Below are positions 11,949 to 21,763 of a stretch of DNA of 64,000 nucleotides, piece by piece (within the stretch, counting starts at the first letter, position 1; every line of letters starts with the position of its first letter). Location of the stretch: contig CAWIVF010000008.1 in assembly GCA_963839535.1 (NCBI GenBank), forward strand, positions 62,001 through 126,000. The letters run 5' to 3'. Below the pieces are notes generated by a model that was given only the letters and a program-made list of their open reading frames with translations, made no database searches and was not told the origin of the DNA. A program made the translations under genes and the position numbers. Source of the stretch: RHKX01 sp963839535 (lineage in GTDB: Bacteria > Actinomycetota > Thermoleophilia > Solirubrobacterales > 70-9).

Positions 11949-13152
11949 TCACCCTCCGATCGACGGGCTCGCGGCCCTCTCGATCTCCGCCGCGACCGCA
12001 GCGTTGAACGCCTCCGCGGTGTGCCGGGCGGCCGTGACCGCGCCGGTCGAACGAGTCGCCGGCGCAGGTCCTCATCCGCGGCCAGCCTGCGAACGCTGCG
12101 GCAAGGGCCGCGGGGTCCCCCGCCGGAGCCAGCAGGCAGTTCTCACCGTCCCGCAGGTAGTCGCCGGAGCCGCCGCGCCCGCTCGCAACGACCGGTCTGC
12201 TCCGCGCCATCGCCTCGAGTGGGACGAGTCCCCAGGGCTCCTCCCACTCGACCGGGAAGACCACGGCGTCGGCCTGGTCGTAATGCATGCGCACCGCGCC
12301 GGGATCCTGAGCTCCCATCAGCTCCAGACGCTCACTGACCCCGCGGCTCGCGGCATGTTCGATCAGACCCTGGACGATCTTCGGCTCGCCGTCTCCGACG
12401 ATGACGAGCCTGGCCTCCGGTCCCAGGGACGCAAGGGCATCGATCGCGGTGCGGATCCCCTTTCGCTCGTCCACGCGGCCCACGTAGAGCAGCCGCCAGC
12501 GCCACTCGCCCGGGTCGGTGGGGGAGTCGAGCAGCCGAGGATCGATGCCTGAGTGCGCGACGCCGACATCGGCGAGATCGAGCCCTGACGCCGCGGCGTG
12601 GTTCGCGGTGTGCCTGCTGACGAAGACGTAGCGGGCCGCCGCGGAGAAGTCGCAGCGGATCGGTACCCCGGCCAGCCGCTCGGCGACCCCCTGCGCCGGC
12701 CTCGGAAGGCGGTTCATCCGCCGGTGCCACGCATCGGTCCTCCGCCCGTAGTCGAGCCAGTCGTCGTGTACGAAGGCGACCGCCGGGACCCCTCGCCTCC
12801 TGACCTGCTCCAGCAGGCCCATGGAGAGCCCGCCCATGGACCACCAACTCACGACGTCAGGCCGGTGCTCATCGAGGAGGCGGTCGATGACGCCGGCGTT
12901 GTGCCGTTCGATCCGGGCGCACTCGCTCAGCGAGTACCGCGGAAACTCGTGGTCACGCCAGTACCAGCGGAGCTCGCGATGGACGTCAGGCTCCGGATCG
13001 GCGGGCTCGTCGGGGCGACGGTGATCGCTGCAGAGGATCTGCACCTGGTGGCCCCGTGACCGGAGGTCCTCGACCGCCGCTGCCCAGACGGCCTCGTAGC
13101 CGCCGCGGAGATCATGTGGCGGGTAGAGGTTCCCGACGCAGAGGACCCGCAT
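11949..13152 (-). CDS. Family 4 glycosyltransferase (one frameshift near the C-terminus)
   Basis: ATG 13150-13152 gives MRVLCVGNLYPPHDLRGGYE, the usual GT4 N-domain start. The C-domain has LLYVGRVDERKGIRTAIDAL, RLVIVGDGEPK and the EX7E motif in WEEPWGLVPLEAMARSRPVVAS. The frame breaks near 12060; the alternative frame continues TAEAFNAAVAAEIERAASPSI and stops at 11949-11951. Expected length is about 401 residues. The start overlaps the stop of the upstream methyltransferase as TGATG (13150-13154), so the two are probably translationally coupled. Confidence 0.85.
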
Positions 13153-13943
13153 CAAGGCCTGGCGTAGAGGCGGCGCATCCGCCGCGCCTCCGCCACGAAG
13201 AGCGGATTGCGCATGACCTCGGTCGGCCGCTCCCAGCGCGAACCGCGGGGGGTGAAGATCGAGATCGCATCGATCAGGTAGGGGCCGCGCTGCCAGCTGA
13301 TCAGCTCCTGGCTGATGCAGTGCAGGCCCGCCTGATCGCATGCCTCCCGGAACTTCTGCCCGGTGACGCTCTCCGCCCGCCACGCCATCACGTCGATCAC
13401 GAGCCCGCGAACGATCAGCGGCTCGAGGAGCCGACCCGGAACGCGACGGGCGAGCGCGGTCAGCCTTGGATATGCGCCGACGTTCGAGTGGTGGATGAAG
13501 GCGACGCCGTCGGGGCGCAGCGTGCGGCGAAGCTCGTTCAGATAGGCCTCGAGGACGTCGAACTCGGCGTGGACCAGGGAGTCGAAGCTGAAGGCGAAGT
13601 CGACGGATCCGTCCTCGACCATCTCGAGCGACCGTCCGTCGTTGACGTGGTACTCGATGTGGGTCTCGTCGGCGAAGCGCTCGCGGCAGTGCTCGATGCA
13701 GCGCTCGGCCAGGTCGACGACGATCAGCCTGTCGCAGAGATCCTTCAGGTAGCTGGTCCAGCGCCCGAAGCCCGGCGCGATCTCGAGCACGGTCCCGGTG
13801 GGCACGAAGGGATGCAGCCGCGGCAGCAGCGCCGCGCTCCAAAGCGCCTCCGTCGAGCCCCATGCCCGCGACCACTCCTCCCCGCCCTCGGACCAGTCCC
13901 AGTCCTGGTCCCATTGAGCCCGGTTCTCGCTCACTCCAGCCAT
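13152..13943 (-). CDS. SAM-dependent methyltransferase of a glycan cluster
   Basis: An intact 263-residue protein. Motif I is VLEIAPGFGRWTSYLKD, motif II LIVVDLAERCIEHC, and DFAFSFDSLVHAEFDVL followed by LRRTLRPDGVAFIHHSNVGAYP is the motif IV-VI region. This pattern is common in the methyltransferases of surface polysaccharide loci. The C-terminal extension (about 200-263) carries ISWQRGPYLIDAISIFT. A TAGTCT box lies 6 nt upstream of the ATG. It is followed directly by the coupled GT4. The substrate is unknown. Confidence 0.85.
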   Translation of the reverse strand: MAGVSENRAQWDQDWDWSEGGEEWSRAWGSTEALWSAALLPRLHPFVPTGTVLEIAPGFGRWTSYLKDLCDRLIVVDLAERCIEHCRERFADETHIEYHVNDGRSLEMVEDGSVDFAFSFDSLVHAEFDVLEAYLNELRRTLRPDGVAFIHHSNVGAYPRLTALARRVPGRLLEPLIVRGLVIDVMAWRAESVTGQKFREACDQAGLHCISQELISWQRGPYLIDAISIFTPRGSRWERPTEVMRNPLFVAEARRMRRLYARP

Positions 13944-13949
13944 CGCGGC

Positions 13950-13955
13950 AGACTA
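13950..13955 (-). promoter_or_regulatory. Candidate leaderless -10 box (TAGTCT)
   Basis: TAGTCT on the minus strand ends 6 nt before the methyltransferase ATG at 13943, with no Shine-Dalgarno sequence between. Confidence 0.4.
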
Positions 13956-14003
13956 TCCCGCCCTTTAGACTCGTCGTCGTCGACGTGGGCGGAGCGGTTT
14001 CAG

Positions 14004-14735
14004 GTGAGGGCGAGGATCCGGGCCGCGAATCGCCGGCGGATCCGCCCCAGCCGCTCTTCGTCGAGGACCGGCCGAAGGACCTTCACCGAGCCGGCCTCAC
14101 CCATCGCTACCGGCATACGTCCGGACCCTTCCCGGAGCGATCGAGTCCCTGGTCCCGGATCTGAACCTGACGCCGGGCGACCGGTCCTGGACTACGGCTG
14201 CGCCGACCTGCCCTACCGCGACCTCTTCCCCGCGGACGTGGAATACCTGGCTGCTGATCTTCCCGGCAACCCCCTCTCCTCGATTCTGATCGCGCCGGAC
14301 GGCACCGTCCGGTCGAGTCCGAGAGCTGCGACTCGGTCGTCTCGACGCAGGTTCTCGAGCACGTCAACGACCCGGCGCTCTATCTCGCCGAGTGTTACCG
14401 GGTCCTGAAGCCGGGCGGCCGGATCCTGCTCACTACCCACGGCACGTTCGTCTACCACCCCGATCCCGAGGACTACTGGCGCTGGACCGCCGCGGGGCTC
14501 GAGGAGGCACTCCGCGTCGCGGGGCTCCGGGTCGTGCGGGTCGAAGGCGTGATCGGCCAGATCGCGATCGGCCTGCAGCTGATCCAGGACGCGATCTACT
14601 GGCACCTGCCTCGCCCCTTGCGAGCCGTCCTCGCCGCCGTGATGCAGACGATGATCGCGGGGCCGACCGCCTGCAGAGCCCGGGTAGCAAGCGCCTGAAC
14701 GCGTCCGTCTACGCGTTGATCGCCGAGAGCCGTGA
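14004..14735 (+). CDS. SAM-dependent methyltransferase, frameshifted
   Basis: From about GTG 14004 the frames give VLDYGCADLPYRDLFPADVEYLAADLPGN (motif I and II), then STQVLEHVNDPALYLAECYRVLKPGGRILLTTHG in another frame, and WRWTAAGLEEALRVAGL. This CADxPYR...VLEHV...LKPGG pattern is a class I methyltransferase. The likely end is the TGA at 14733-14735, overlapping the GTG of the GT8 gene (GTGA). Breaks fall near 14185, 14315 and 14665. The exact start is uncertain because the first 60 codons are not conserved-looking. Confidence 0.7.
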
Positions 14736-15631
14736 GCGCGCTCGAGGTCGCCTGCGCGGTCGAGGGCGACTACGTCCCGCACAGTGCCGCGATGCTGCAC
14801 TCGCTGCTGGCCAACCGCGGTTCGTGCGAGGTCCGGATCCACTACATGCACGGCCCGGACTTCCAGGCCGATGCGGCGCGCAGGCTCGAGGAGATGGTGG
14901 TTCGCGACGGCGGCGAGATCTCGTTCCTCGCGGTCGACGACGAGCGCTGCGAGGGACTGCCGACCCGCGGGTTCACCGGGAAGGCGACCTGGTACCGGAT
15001 ATTCCTGCCGGAGCTGCTCGGTGACGTCGGCCGGGTGATCAGCCTCGACCTCGATGCGATCGTCACCGATTCGCTGGCGCCGCTCTGGGCCACCGACCTC
15101 GGCGGCTCACCGTCGCGGCCGTCACCAACGTGCTCGACGGCGGATACATCGACAGGCCCGCGGAACTGGGTCTGGAGCCGGCCCAGTACTTCAACGCCGG
15201 CGTGATGGTGTTCGACCTCGAGCTGATGCGCGACGAGGGGCTGAGCGAAAAGCTCCGCAGGTTCGGCACGACGCATGCGGACGAGCTCGTCCTCCGCGAC
15301 CAGGACGCGCTCAACGCCGTGCTCGCGGCCGACCGGCACCCGCTGCACCCCGCTGGAACTGCATGAACGCGCTCTTCGTCTACCCCTGGGCCGCCTACGT
15401 CTTCCGGCGGAGGAGCTGGCGGAGGCCCGCGGTCGCCCGGCGATCCGTCATTTCGAGGGCCCCTCGGTCAACAAGCCCTGGCACTTCGATTGCGAGCACG
15501 ACCTCCGCGAGCTCTACGCGGCCAACCGGCGCCACACGCCGTGGCCGGACGTCGAGCTCGAGGGAGCGACGGCGCGGAAGCGGCTCAGAAGGCGGCTTGG
15601 GCGGGTAAGGCGCCGGCTGCGCCCGTCCTGA
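14732..15631 (+). CDS. Family 8 glycosyltransferase, frameshifted
   Basis: GTG 14732 opens LEVACAVEGDYVPHSAAMLHSLLAN, the GT8 start, followed by the metal-binding DxD in ISLDLDAIV (about residue 108). After a break near 15105 come AQYFNAGVMVFDLELMRDEG and LVLRDQDALNAVL, both typical GT8 segments. After breaks near 15350-15400 the C-terminal HFEGPSVNKPWHF places the conserved metal-binding H-x-G-x-x-K-P-W signature. It ends at 15631. GT8 enzymes transfer galactose or glucose to lipopolysaccharide-type acceptors; the donor here is not determined. Confidence 0.82.
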
Positions 15632-15646
15632 GGACCCCCGGGGGGA

Positions 15647-16432
15647 TCAGCCCTTGATCGCGATCCGGCCGGTGTAGTCGATCCGATTCAGCAGCAGCCG
15701 ATCCCGGCGTCGGCGAAGTACTCGTCGACCGCGCGCCGCGCGCCGTCCCAGTGGCCGTAGTCGTCGATGATGAGCGCGCCGCCGTCGGCGAGCCGCGGGT
15801 AGAGGTGCTGCAGCTCGTGCAGCGTCGACTCGTACCAATCCGTGTCGAGCCGCAGGAGCGCGATGTCCTCGGCGCAGCGCCGGGAAGCGTGTCCTCGACC
15901 GGCCCCTGACGAGGTGCAGCCCTCCGCCGGATAGCCGGGCGAGAGGACTACCTCGCGGACGGAGTCCTCGTCGAAGATTCGCGCGTCGAAGACCTCCGGC
16001 CAGGCGCGTGCCCTCGCTCGGCCTCGTGCCAGGTCTCGAGGGCCGGCGGATCGACCGGCGAGGTGTCGTGCTCGGTCGGCTCGGTCATGCCCTCGAAGGT
16101 GTCGTAGAGGTGGATGTCGCGGTCGTCGACGCCGAGCTACTGGAGGGTCAGGATCATCGCCAGCACGGAGCCGCCGCGCCAGACGCCGCACTCGACGAAG
16201 GCGCCCGGGATGTCCCGCCGGACGGTGTATCGCGTGGCGTCGATGAGCGCCGGATCCGCGCCGGCCCGGTCATCGTGTACTCCGAGACGTGCTTGACTAT
16301 CTCGAGGTCCTCGGGAGAGACGTCGGGGGGCGGAGCGGAGGCCGGAACCGCTGTGGGCTGACCCCGGCGGCCGCGCAGAGCCGGTCCAGCGTCGGGAGTG
16401 AGCGAGGTCGCCGTATCCGGGGGCGGGATCAT
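15647..16432 (-). CDS. TylF/macrocin-type O-methyltransferase, frameshifted
   Basis: The reading frames together give VKHVSEYTMTG, then AFVECGVWRGGS (motif I), IHLYDTFEGMTEPT, the acidic metal-site region ALLRLDTDWYESTLHELQHLYPRL and GGALIIDDYGHW, as in TylF and related Mg-dependent sugar O-methyltransferases. The C-terminus RIDYTGRIAIKG stops at 15647-15649. Breaks lie near 15690, 15890, 16010, 16140 and 16265. Expected length is about 260 residues. TylF-like enzymes methylate hydroxyls of deoxysugars, which suits a glycan locus. Confidence 0.78.
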
Positions 16433-16482
16433 CTCAAACCAGGCCGATCATGACCGCAGGGACGTGGCATGCTGCCTGACCC

Positions 16483-17431
16483 ATGAGCGCGCCCGAGGTA
16501 AGCGTGGTGACCCCTCGACGATCGCCACCTCCGCCTCCGCTGGCTCCTCAACGCGCTCGAGGAGCAGACCCTCGACCGCGGGCGCTTCGAGGTCGTGGTG
16601 GTCCACACGTACTCGACGGGAAGCGCACGAGATCATCGCAACACCCGCTCGCCGAGGCCGGAGTGCTGACCCAGATCAGCATCCCGGCCGGCGAGGGGAG
16701 CCCGTCGAAGCAACGGAACCTCGGGCTGGCGGGCCGCCCGCCGGGCACTCGTCGCCTTCACTGACGATGACTGCCGCCCCGAGCCGACCTGGCTGTCGAG
16801 CTTGCTGGACGCGGCGGAGGAGCATCCAGGCGGATCCTGCAGGGGGGACGCGGCCCGATCCCCTCGAACTGGACGTCTTCGTCGCCCCCATCACCGATCC
16901 ATGCACGTCGACCCACCGGGGCCGTTCGCGCAGACTGAACGTCGCCATCCGCGGGAGCTGCTCGAGCGCGTGGGCGGATCGATGACCGCCTCACGGCTCG
17001 GCGAGGACGTCGACCTCGCGGTTCGCGGCTCGCGAGGAGGGGGTCCCCTCGTGGGCGTCGAGGAGGCCGTCGTCTATCACGCGGTCGAGGCGTACTCCCT
17101 GCTGGCATGATCCGCCTCGACCGGAAATGGGAACACATCCCGGCCGTCCTGAAGAAGCACCATGCATCGTGCTCCCGGCTCCACCAGGGCATCTTCTGGA
17201 AGACCGCTCACCGCGACGTCTGCCTCGCAGCTCGCGGGGCTCGCCCTGGCCCGCAGGCATCTGCTGCGGCGCGTCTGATGGCCCCCACGTCGTGGCCGCC
17301 ATGGGTGCGCGAGGGAAGGGGCGACGCCGTCGCGTCCTCGCGGCGGCCGAATTGCCGGGCAGGATGTGTCGACGAGCCGAGGTCGCGACCCTGATGCGGG
17401 GAAGCCTGGGGGACCGCTGTCCGTGCCGTGA
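16483..17431 (+). CDS. Family 2 glycosyltransferase, heavily frameshifted
   Basis: ATG 16483 opens SAPEVSVV. Later segments in alternating frames are RFEVVVVHTYS, SKQRNLGLA, ALVAFTDDDCRPEPTWLSSLLDAA (metal site DDD), FAQT followed by the acceptor helix, GEDVDLAVR, VGVEEAVVYHAVEAYSLL and WEHIPAVLKKH. Together they define a GT2 of about 310 residues. At least eight one-base breaks occur between 16510 and 17280. It probably ends at TGA 17429-17431, overlapping the next GT start (GTGA). Confidence 0.65.
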
Positions 17432-18495
17432 GCGACGAGGACCCACTCCAGTTGCCCTCCTCATATTCGCGACCGGCGATGTTGCCGTGGTACCCAGCGC
17501 CTGGCGATGACCTCGCGGCCGGACCGGTGGGGCGGGAACGAGGCGCGCATCATCACCAGCCACCCTGGGCGACCGTCGCCACAGTCGAGCAGGGTGTCCC
17601 GATCGTGCGGCATTGGCGGCGGCCCGAGCGACGGCTCAGGTCCGGCGGTCCAGGACCATCTCACCATCTCCCATTCGCCGACGGCGAGCCGCGGGTGGGC
17701 AACGACGAAGTCGCCCACGCGTTCTTCCCCAGCGATGCCCTGCGGCCGCGGCTGGTCGCCGTCCACGGGCCCGCCGTTCGCCTTCACGGCAAATGGCAGG
17801 CCCGGGCCAGGAATGTTCGAAGTGCGGGCCGAGAAAGCAGATCCTGGAAGCGATCGTCGCCGAGCCTGGCCCTATCGTCCTCAGCGAGGCGGCGCGGGAG
17901 GCGGCCTGGCGCTGGCTGGGCGTCGAGGGCGGGTCATCATCCGGAGTCGACCCCTCAGCTCACCCCCGGAGGGAAAGGGCGGCCACCATGATCGCCTGCG
18001 CGGCCACGCTGGACGACCCGGCAGCCGGTCGATAACCTCGCCGCCGCGCTCGGACGTTTCGCCGCGAGCCGCCGCGGCCCGGCTGCTCCTGATGGCCCCG
18101 GCCGACCCGGCGACGATCGCGAGCTCTCGGCGATCGAGGGGATCGAGCTTCTGGCCGCCGACGAGGACGTGACGGCCGACATGTTCCGCCGAGCCTGGGT
18201 CGGGGTCTTCTCCTCCCTGCAGGAGGCCTTCGGGATGGTCCTGGTCGAATCGCTGGCGTGCGGCACCCCTGTGGTCGGGGCCGGTGACGGAGCGATCCCC
18301 GAGATCATCGATCGCCTGAGGTGGGCCGGCTCTTCGATGGGGCGATGAACGCGACGTCGCGCGCGCGTTCATCGAGGCCCTCGAGCTGACCGAGGACGAC
18401 GGCACGAGCGGATCTGCCGGAAGCGCGCCAGGACTCTCGAACGAGCGGGCCACACGAGCGCACGAGGACCTCTACCGAGAGGTCTCAGCGCCTGA
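17428..18495 (+). CDS. Family 4 glycosyltransferase, the most disrupted gene of the locus
   Basis: Only pieces can be read: a GTG at 17428 (SDEDPL), KILEAIVAEPGPIVLSEAA near 17845, PADPATI near 18100, then a clear GT4 C-domain in mixed frames: VTADMFRRAWVGVFSSLQEAFGMVLVESLACGTPVVGAGDGAIPEII (with the EX7E motif EAFGMVLVE). The probable stop is TGA 18493-18495. At least ten frame changes occur in 1.07 kb. Either sequence quality is poorest here or this gene is dead. The N-domain cannot be reconstructed with confidence. Confidence 0.55.
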
Positions 18496-18514
18496 ACGGC
18501 TCGAGTGCTTCGGA

Positions 18515-18520
18515 TACGGT
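18515..18520 (+). promoter_or_regulatory. Candidate leaderless -10 box (TACGGT)
   Basis: TACGGT ends 7 nt before the ATG of the methyltransferase at 18528, although that gene lies only 33 bp after the GT4 end and might also be cotranscribed. Confidence 0.35.
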
Positions 18521-18527
18521 CCGGTTC

Positions 18528-19247
18528 ATGCCGGAGCCGGTCGGGATGAGGGAGTTCTGGGATGAGCGGGCGGAGGAGGACGCGTTCTTCTTCGTCGACA
18601 ACGAGCTGTCCTACGGCGATCCGGACCTCGAGCGATTCTGGGCGCGCGGTACCGAGGTCGTCGATTCGATGCTTGCGATCACTGGCGCTGAGATCAGGCC
18701 ACAGGACCGTGTCGTTGAGATCGGCTGTGGAGTCGGTCGCATAACCCGCGAGCTCGCCCGGCGTGCTGCCCACGTCGACGCCCTGGACGTCTCGGCCCGG
18801 ATGCTCGAGCTCGCGAAGGAGCACAACGGCGAGATCGCCAACGTCCGCTGGCTGCTGGGGGACGGCGAGTCGCTGCAGGGAGTCGAGGATGCCTCGGCCG
18901 ACGCCTGCTTCTCTCACGTCGTCTTCCAACACGTCCCCAGCGCCTCGATCACGCTCTCGTACGTGCGGGAGATGGGACGGGTGCTCCGACCGGGAGGCTG
19001 GTCGGCGTTCCAGATCTCGAACTCGCAGGGGATCCACCGCCGGCGCTCTCTGCGGGAGCGCTCGCTTGCGACCCTGCGCGCGGCTCTTCGCCGCGGGCCT
19101 CGAGGTCAGTCCCACCCCGCGTGGCTCGGTTCCGCCGTCGACATCGGCGATCTCCGGACCGTCGCCGGGGAGGGTGACATGTCGATCGAGAGCCTCACGG
19201 GCGAGGGCACGCAGTTCTGCTTCGTCCTGCTGAGGAAGGCCGGCTGA
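18528..19247 (+). CDS. SAM-dependent methyltransferase
   Basis: An intact 239-residue class I methyltransferase. Motif I is VVEIGCGVGRITRELARR, motif II VDALDVSARMLELAKEH, motif IV ADACFSHVVFQHVPS and motif VI MGRVLRPGGWSAFQIS. It resembles ubiquinone/UbiE-like generic methyltransferases, with no specificity marker. It sits between disrupted GT4 and methyltransferase genes; its clean frame shows that the frameshift density of the region is uneven. Confidence 0.82.
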   Translation: MPEPVGMREFWDERAEEDAFFFVDNELSYGDPDLERFWARGTEVVDSMLAITGAEIRPQDRVVEIGCGVGRITRELARRAAHVDALDVSARMLELAKEHNGEIANVRWLLGDGESLQGVEDASADACFSHVVFQHVPSASITLSYVREMGRVLRPGGWSAFQISNSQGIHRRRSLRERSLATLRAALRRGPRGQSHPAWLGSAVDIGDLRTVAGEGDMSIESLTGEGTQFCFVLLRKAG

Positions 19248-19263
19248 GGTTGTCCGGGCCCGG

Positions 19264-19975
19264 ATGATCGCGGCGAGCGCTGAGCGCCTCGAGCGCCGCC
19301 TCGAGCACGAACCACCAGGTGCTGGACGTCGGCGGCTGGAACAAGCCCCTGACCAGGGCCGACTGGGTCATCGACCTGATGCCGTACGAGACGCAGAAGC
19401 CCCGCGGAGGGAGGCGGCGATGAGAGGTTCACGCGCCGACACCTGGGTCGAACGGGACATCTGCGACCACGAGCCCTGGCCCTTCTCCGACGACCAGTTC
19501 GACTTCGCGATCTGCTCCCACGTGCTGGAGGACGTGAGGGATCCGGTCTGGGTCTGTCACGAGCTCAACCGCGTCGCCAAGGCCGGCTACATCGAGGTGC
19601 CGTCCCGCCTCGAGGAGCACTCCGTGTGGGTGAATGGGAACTGGGCCGGCTGGTCGCACCACCACTGGCTCATCGACATGGGCGAGGAGTCGATCGACTT
19701 CGTCTTCAAGCCTCACTCGATCAACGGATGGCCCCCCTACCACCTGCCGGCGCCGTTCGGGACGCTCCTGACCGAGGCCGAACGGGTTCAGAGCCTCTGG
19801 TGGGAGGGCGGCTTCACGTACCGCGAGCGGATCTTCTTCGACCTGCTCGAATTCGATGCCTACATGGCCGGCTTCGTCAGCGAGGCGAGGGCGCGACTCG
19901 AGCCGCGCCTGCCGGCGGCGCTCGAATGCGGGAGCGGGTCCGGCGCATCGGCGGCGCCTGCGCCGGCGACGCTGA
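19264..19975 (+). CDS. Methyltransferase-like protein, frameshifted
   Basis: The start near ATG 19264 reads in mixed frames VLDVGGWNKPL and WVIDLMPYET. The long middle frame follows: DTWVERDICDHEPWPFSDDQFDFAICSHVLEDVRDPVWVCHELNRVAKAGYIEVPSR, where the D..ICSHVLEDV..P segment is the class I methyltransferase post-motif region. HHHWLIDM and FKPHSINGW are conserved-looking but not assigned. The likely stop is TGA 19973-19975 in a third frame. It may be a methyltransferase or a related non-catalytic protein. Confidence 0.65.
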
Positions 19976-20024
19976 TCGTCCGCGAAGCAGCTCATATGCT
20001 GGGCCCATCGGGACCTTCCTGTCA

Positions 20025-20779
20025 GTGGCAAGAACCGTGGGCCGCCCGGTGCGGCGCAGCCTGTCGGCGATCGCGTTCAGGGTCTGGGCTGCGCGCCTCG
20101 ACTTCGAGCTGCGCCGCAAGGGGGGCCGCCTCGTGCTGGAGGCTCCGGCGACGCCGGACTTCGACCGTCTCCCGTCGATCAAGGCCGTCCGGCAGGGCTC
20201 CGGCGCCGGAACGCTGACGCTCCGGATCGGAGCGCGACGTGCATTTCGGTCGCGGGGTCGTCCTCGAGGTCTGGGCCCCGGGGACGAACCTGCTCGAGAT
20301 CGGCGAGAACAGCATCCTCGAGCGGGTGCATCCTGCAGCTGCGCTCCGGCGCGATCAGGACCGCCGATCACGTTCAGGTCCGCGACTTCAGCGTGCTCAA
20401 GTCCTACGGTGAGCTGACGCTGGGCAGCCGGTCGATCGTGAGCTACTCGAGCGCGGTCCACTGCGAGGAGCGCGTGGCGCTGGAGGACCTCGTCGGGATG
20501 GCCGAGCGCGTGACCGTGGTCGACTCCGACAAGCTCCTGGCGGGAACCGACGACTACTTCAACGACCGCCCGAGCCGCGTCGGCCCGGTCCGGATCGGCA
20601 GGAACACCTACGTCGGCGCCGGGGCCGTGATCACCCGGGGTGCCACGATCGGCCCGAACTCAGCCGTCGCCGCGAACGCCGTCGTGACCGCCGGCGAGCA
20701 CCCGGCGGGCTGGTTGCTCGCAGGGTTGCCGGCCAAGGCGATCAAGGCGCTCGGCGACGGCTCCCCGCCCGCCGGCTGA
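20025..20779 (+). CDS. Left-handed beta-helix acyltransferase (hexapeptide family), frameshifted
   Basis: The N-terminal frame (VARTVGRPVRRSLSAIAFRVWAARLDFE, from about GTG 20025) is followed after breaks near 20235 and 20335 by hexapeptide repeats: GRGVVLEVWAPGTNLLEIGEN, LTLGSRSIVSYSSAVHC, VGPVRIGRNTYVGAGAVITRGATIGPNSAVAANAVVTAG. It ends with the AGLPAKAIKAL motif typical of sugar O-acetyltransferases of the WbbJ/NodL type. It probably acetylates a glycan sugar using acetyl-CoA. The start is uncertain because the upstream methyltransferase end and this start are both frameshifted. Confidence 0.75.
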
Positions 20780-20787
20780 GCCGCGTC

Positions 20788-21763
20788 GTGCGCGCGCTGC
20801 TCCTCGCCGTCGCGCTGGTGGCCTCCGCCCCGTCGATCGGCGCGGACCCGGTCGGCCGGCCCTTCGCTCCCGACAGCTTCTGGAACGAGCCGCTCGCTCG
20901 GGATGCCCCGCTCGATCCCCGTTCGGACACGCTCGTGGCAGAGCCTGATCAGTCAGAAGGACCGCTTCGGGCCCTGGATCAACACGACCCAGTATTCGGC
21001 GCCGGTCTACACGGTCGGCTCCGAGACGCCCACCTCCCCGGTCCACATCGACACGCCGAGCACCATGTACTCGGGGCCGCAGGACGCGGCGGCGCTGGAG
21101 CGGTCACTGGCCGCCGTGCCCATCCCGCCCGGAGCTCTGCCCGCCGCGGGGACCGACGGCCACATGGTCGTCTGGCAGCCATCCAGCGACACGGTGTGGG
21201 AGCTCTGGATCGCTCGGTACGTGGCGCCGGAAGCCGGCCCGGAGCCCGGGTGGCACGCTGCCTGGGGAGCGCGAATCGACAACGTCTCCCAGAGCTCGGG
21301 CAGGGTCGCGGCGCCGTTCGGCGCCACGGCGTCGGGGCTGCCACTTCTCGGCGGTTTGATCCGAGCTCATGAACTGGAGTCGGGCACGATCGACCACGCC
21401 ATCTCGGTGGCCGTCCCCGAGGTCCCTACCGCCGGCTTCGTCTGGCCCGCCACCCGCAGCGACGGCAACTCGTCCGCGGCCACGGCCATCCCGGAGGGGA
21501 CGCGCTTCCGGCTCGACCCCTCGATCGATCTCGAAGCACTCGAGCTTCCTCCCGCGACCCTCGCGATGGCCAGGGCGGCCCAGCGCTACGGGATCGTCGT
21601 CACCGACCGCAGCGGTGCGGTCAGCTTCTACGCGGAAGACCCCATCCCCCTCGGGACGAACCCCTACCTCAGCCTGTTCGGGGGGCAATCGCCGGCGGAG
21701 CTGCTCGCCGCGTTCCCGTGGGAGCACCTGCAGGCGCTGGCGCCGTCGGGCCCTCCCTCCTGA
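20788..21763 (+). CDS. Secreted protein of unknown function, one frameshift
   Basis: GTG 20788 starts a hydrophobic signal peptide (LLLAVALVASAPSIGADP), then FAPDSFWNEPLARDAPLDP. After a break near 20940 the frame continues LISQKDRFGPWINTTQYSAPVYTVG to GPPS at 21763. About 324 residues in all. Aromatic and Asp/Asn-rich segments (MVVWQPSSDTVWELWIARYV, GHMVVW, LPLLGGLIRAHELESGTIDHAISVAVP) suggest a beta-rich extracellular domain. A FWN-x-PL start is seen in actinobacterial secreted proteins, but I do not know a function. A surface-glycan binding or modifying role is only a guess from position. Confidence 0.65.
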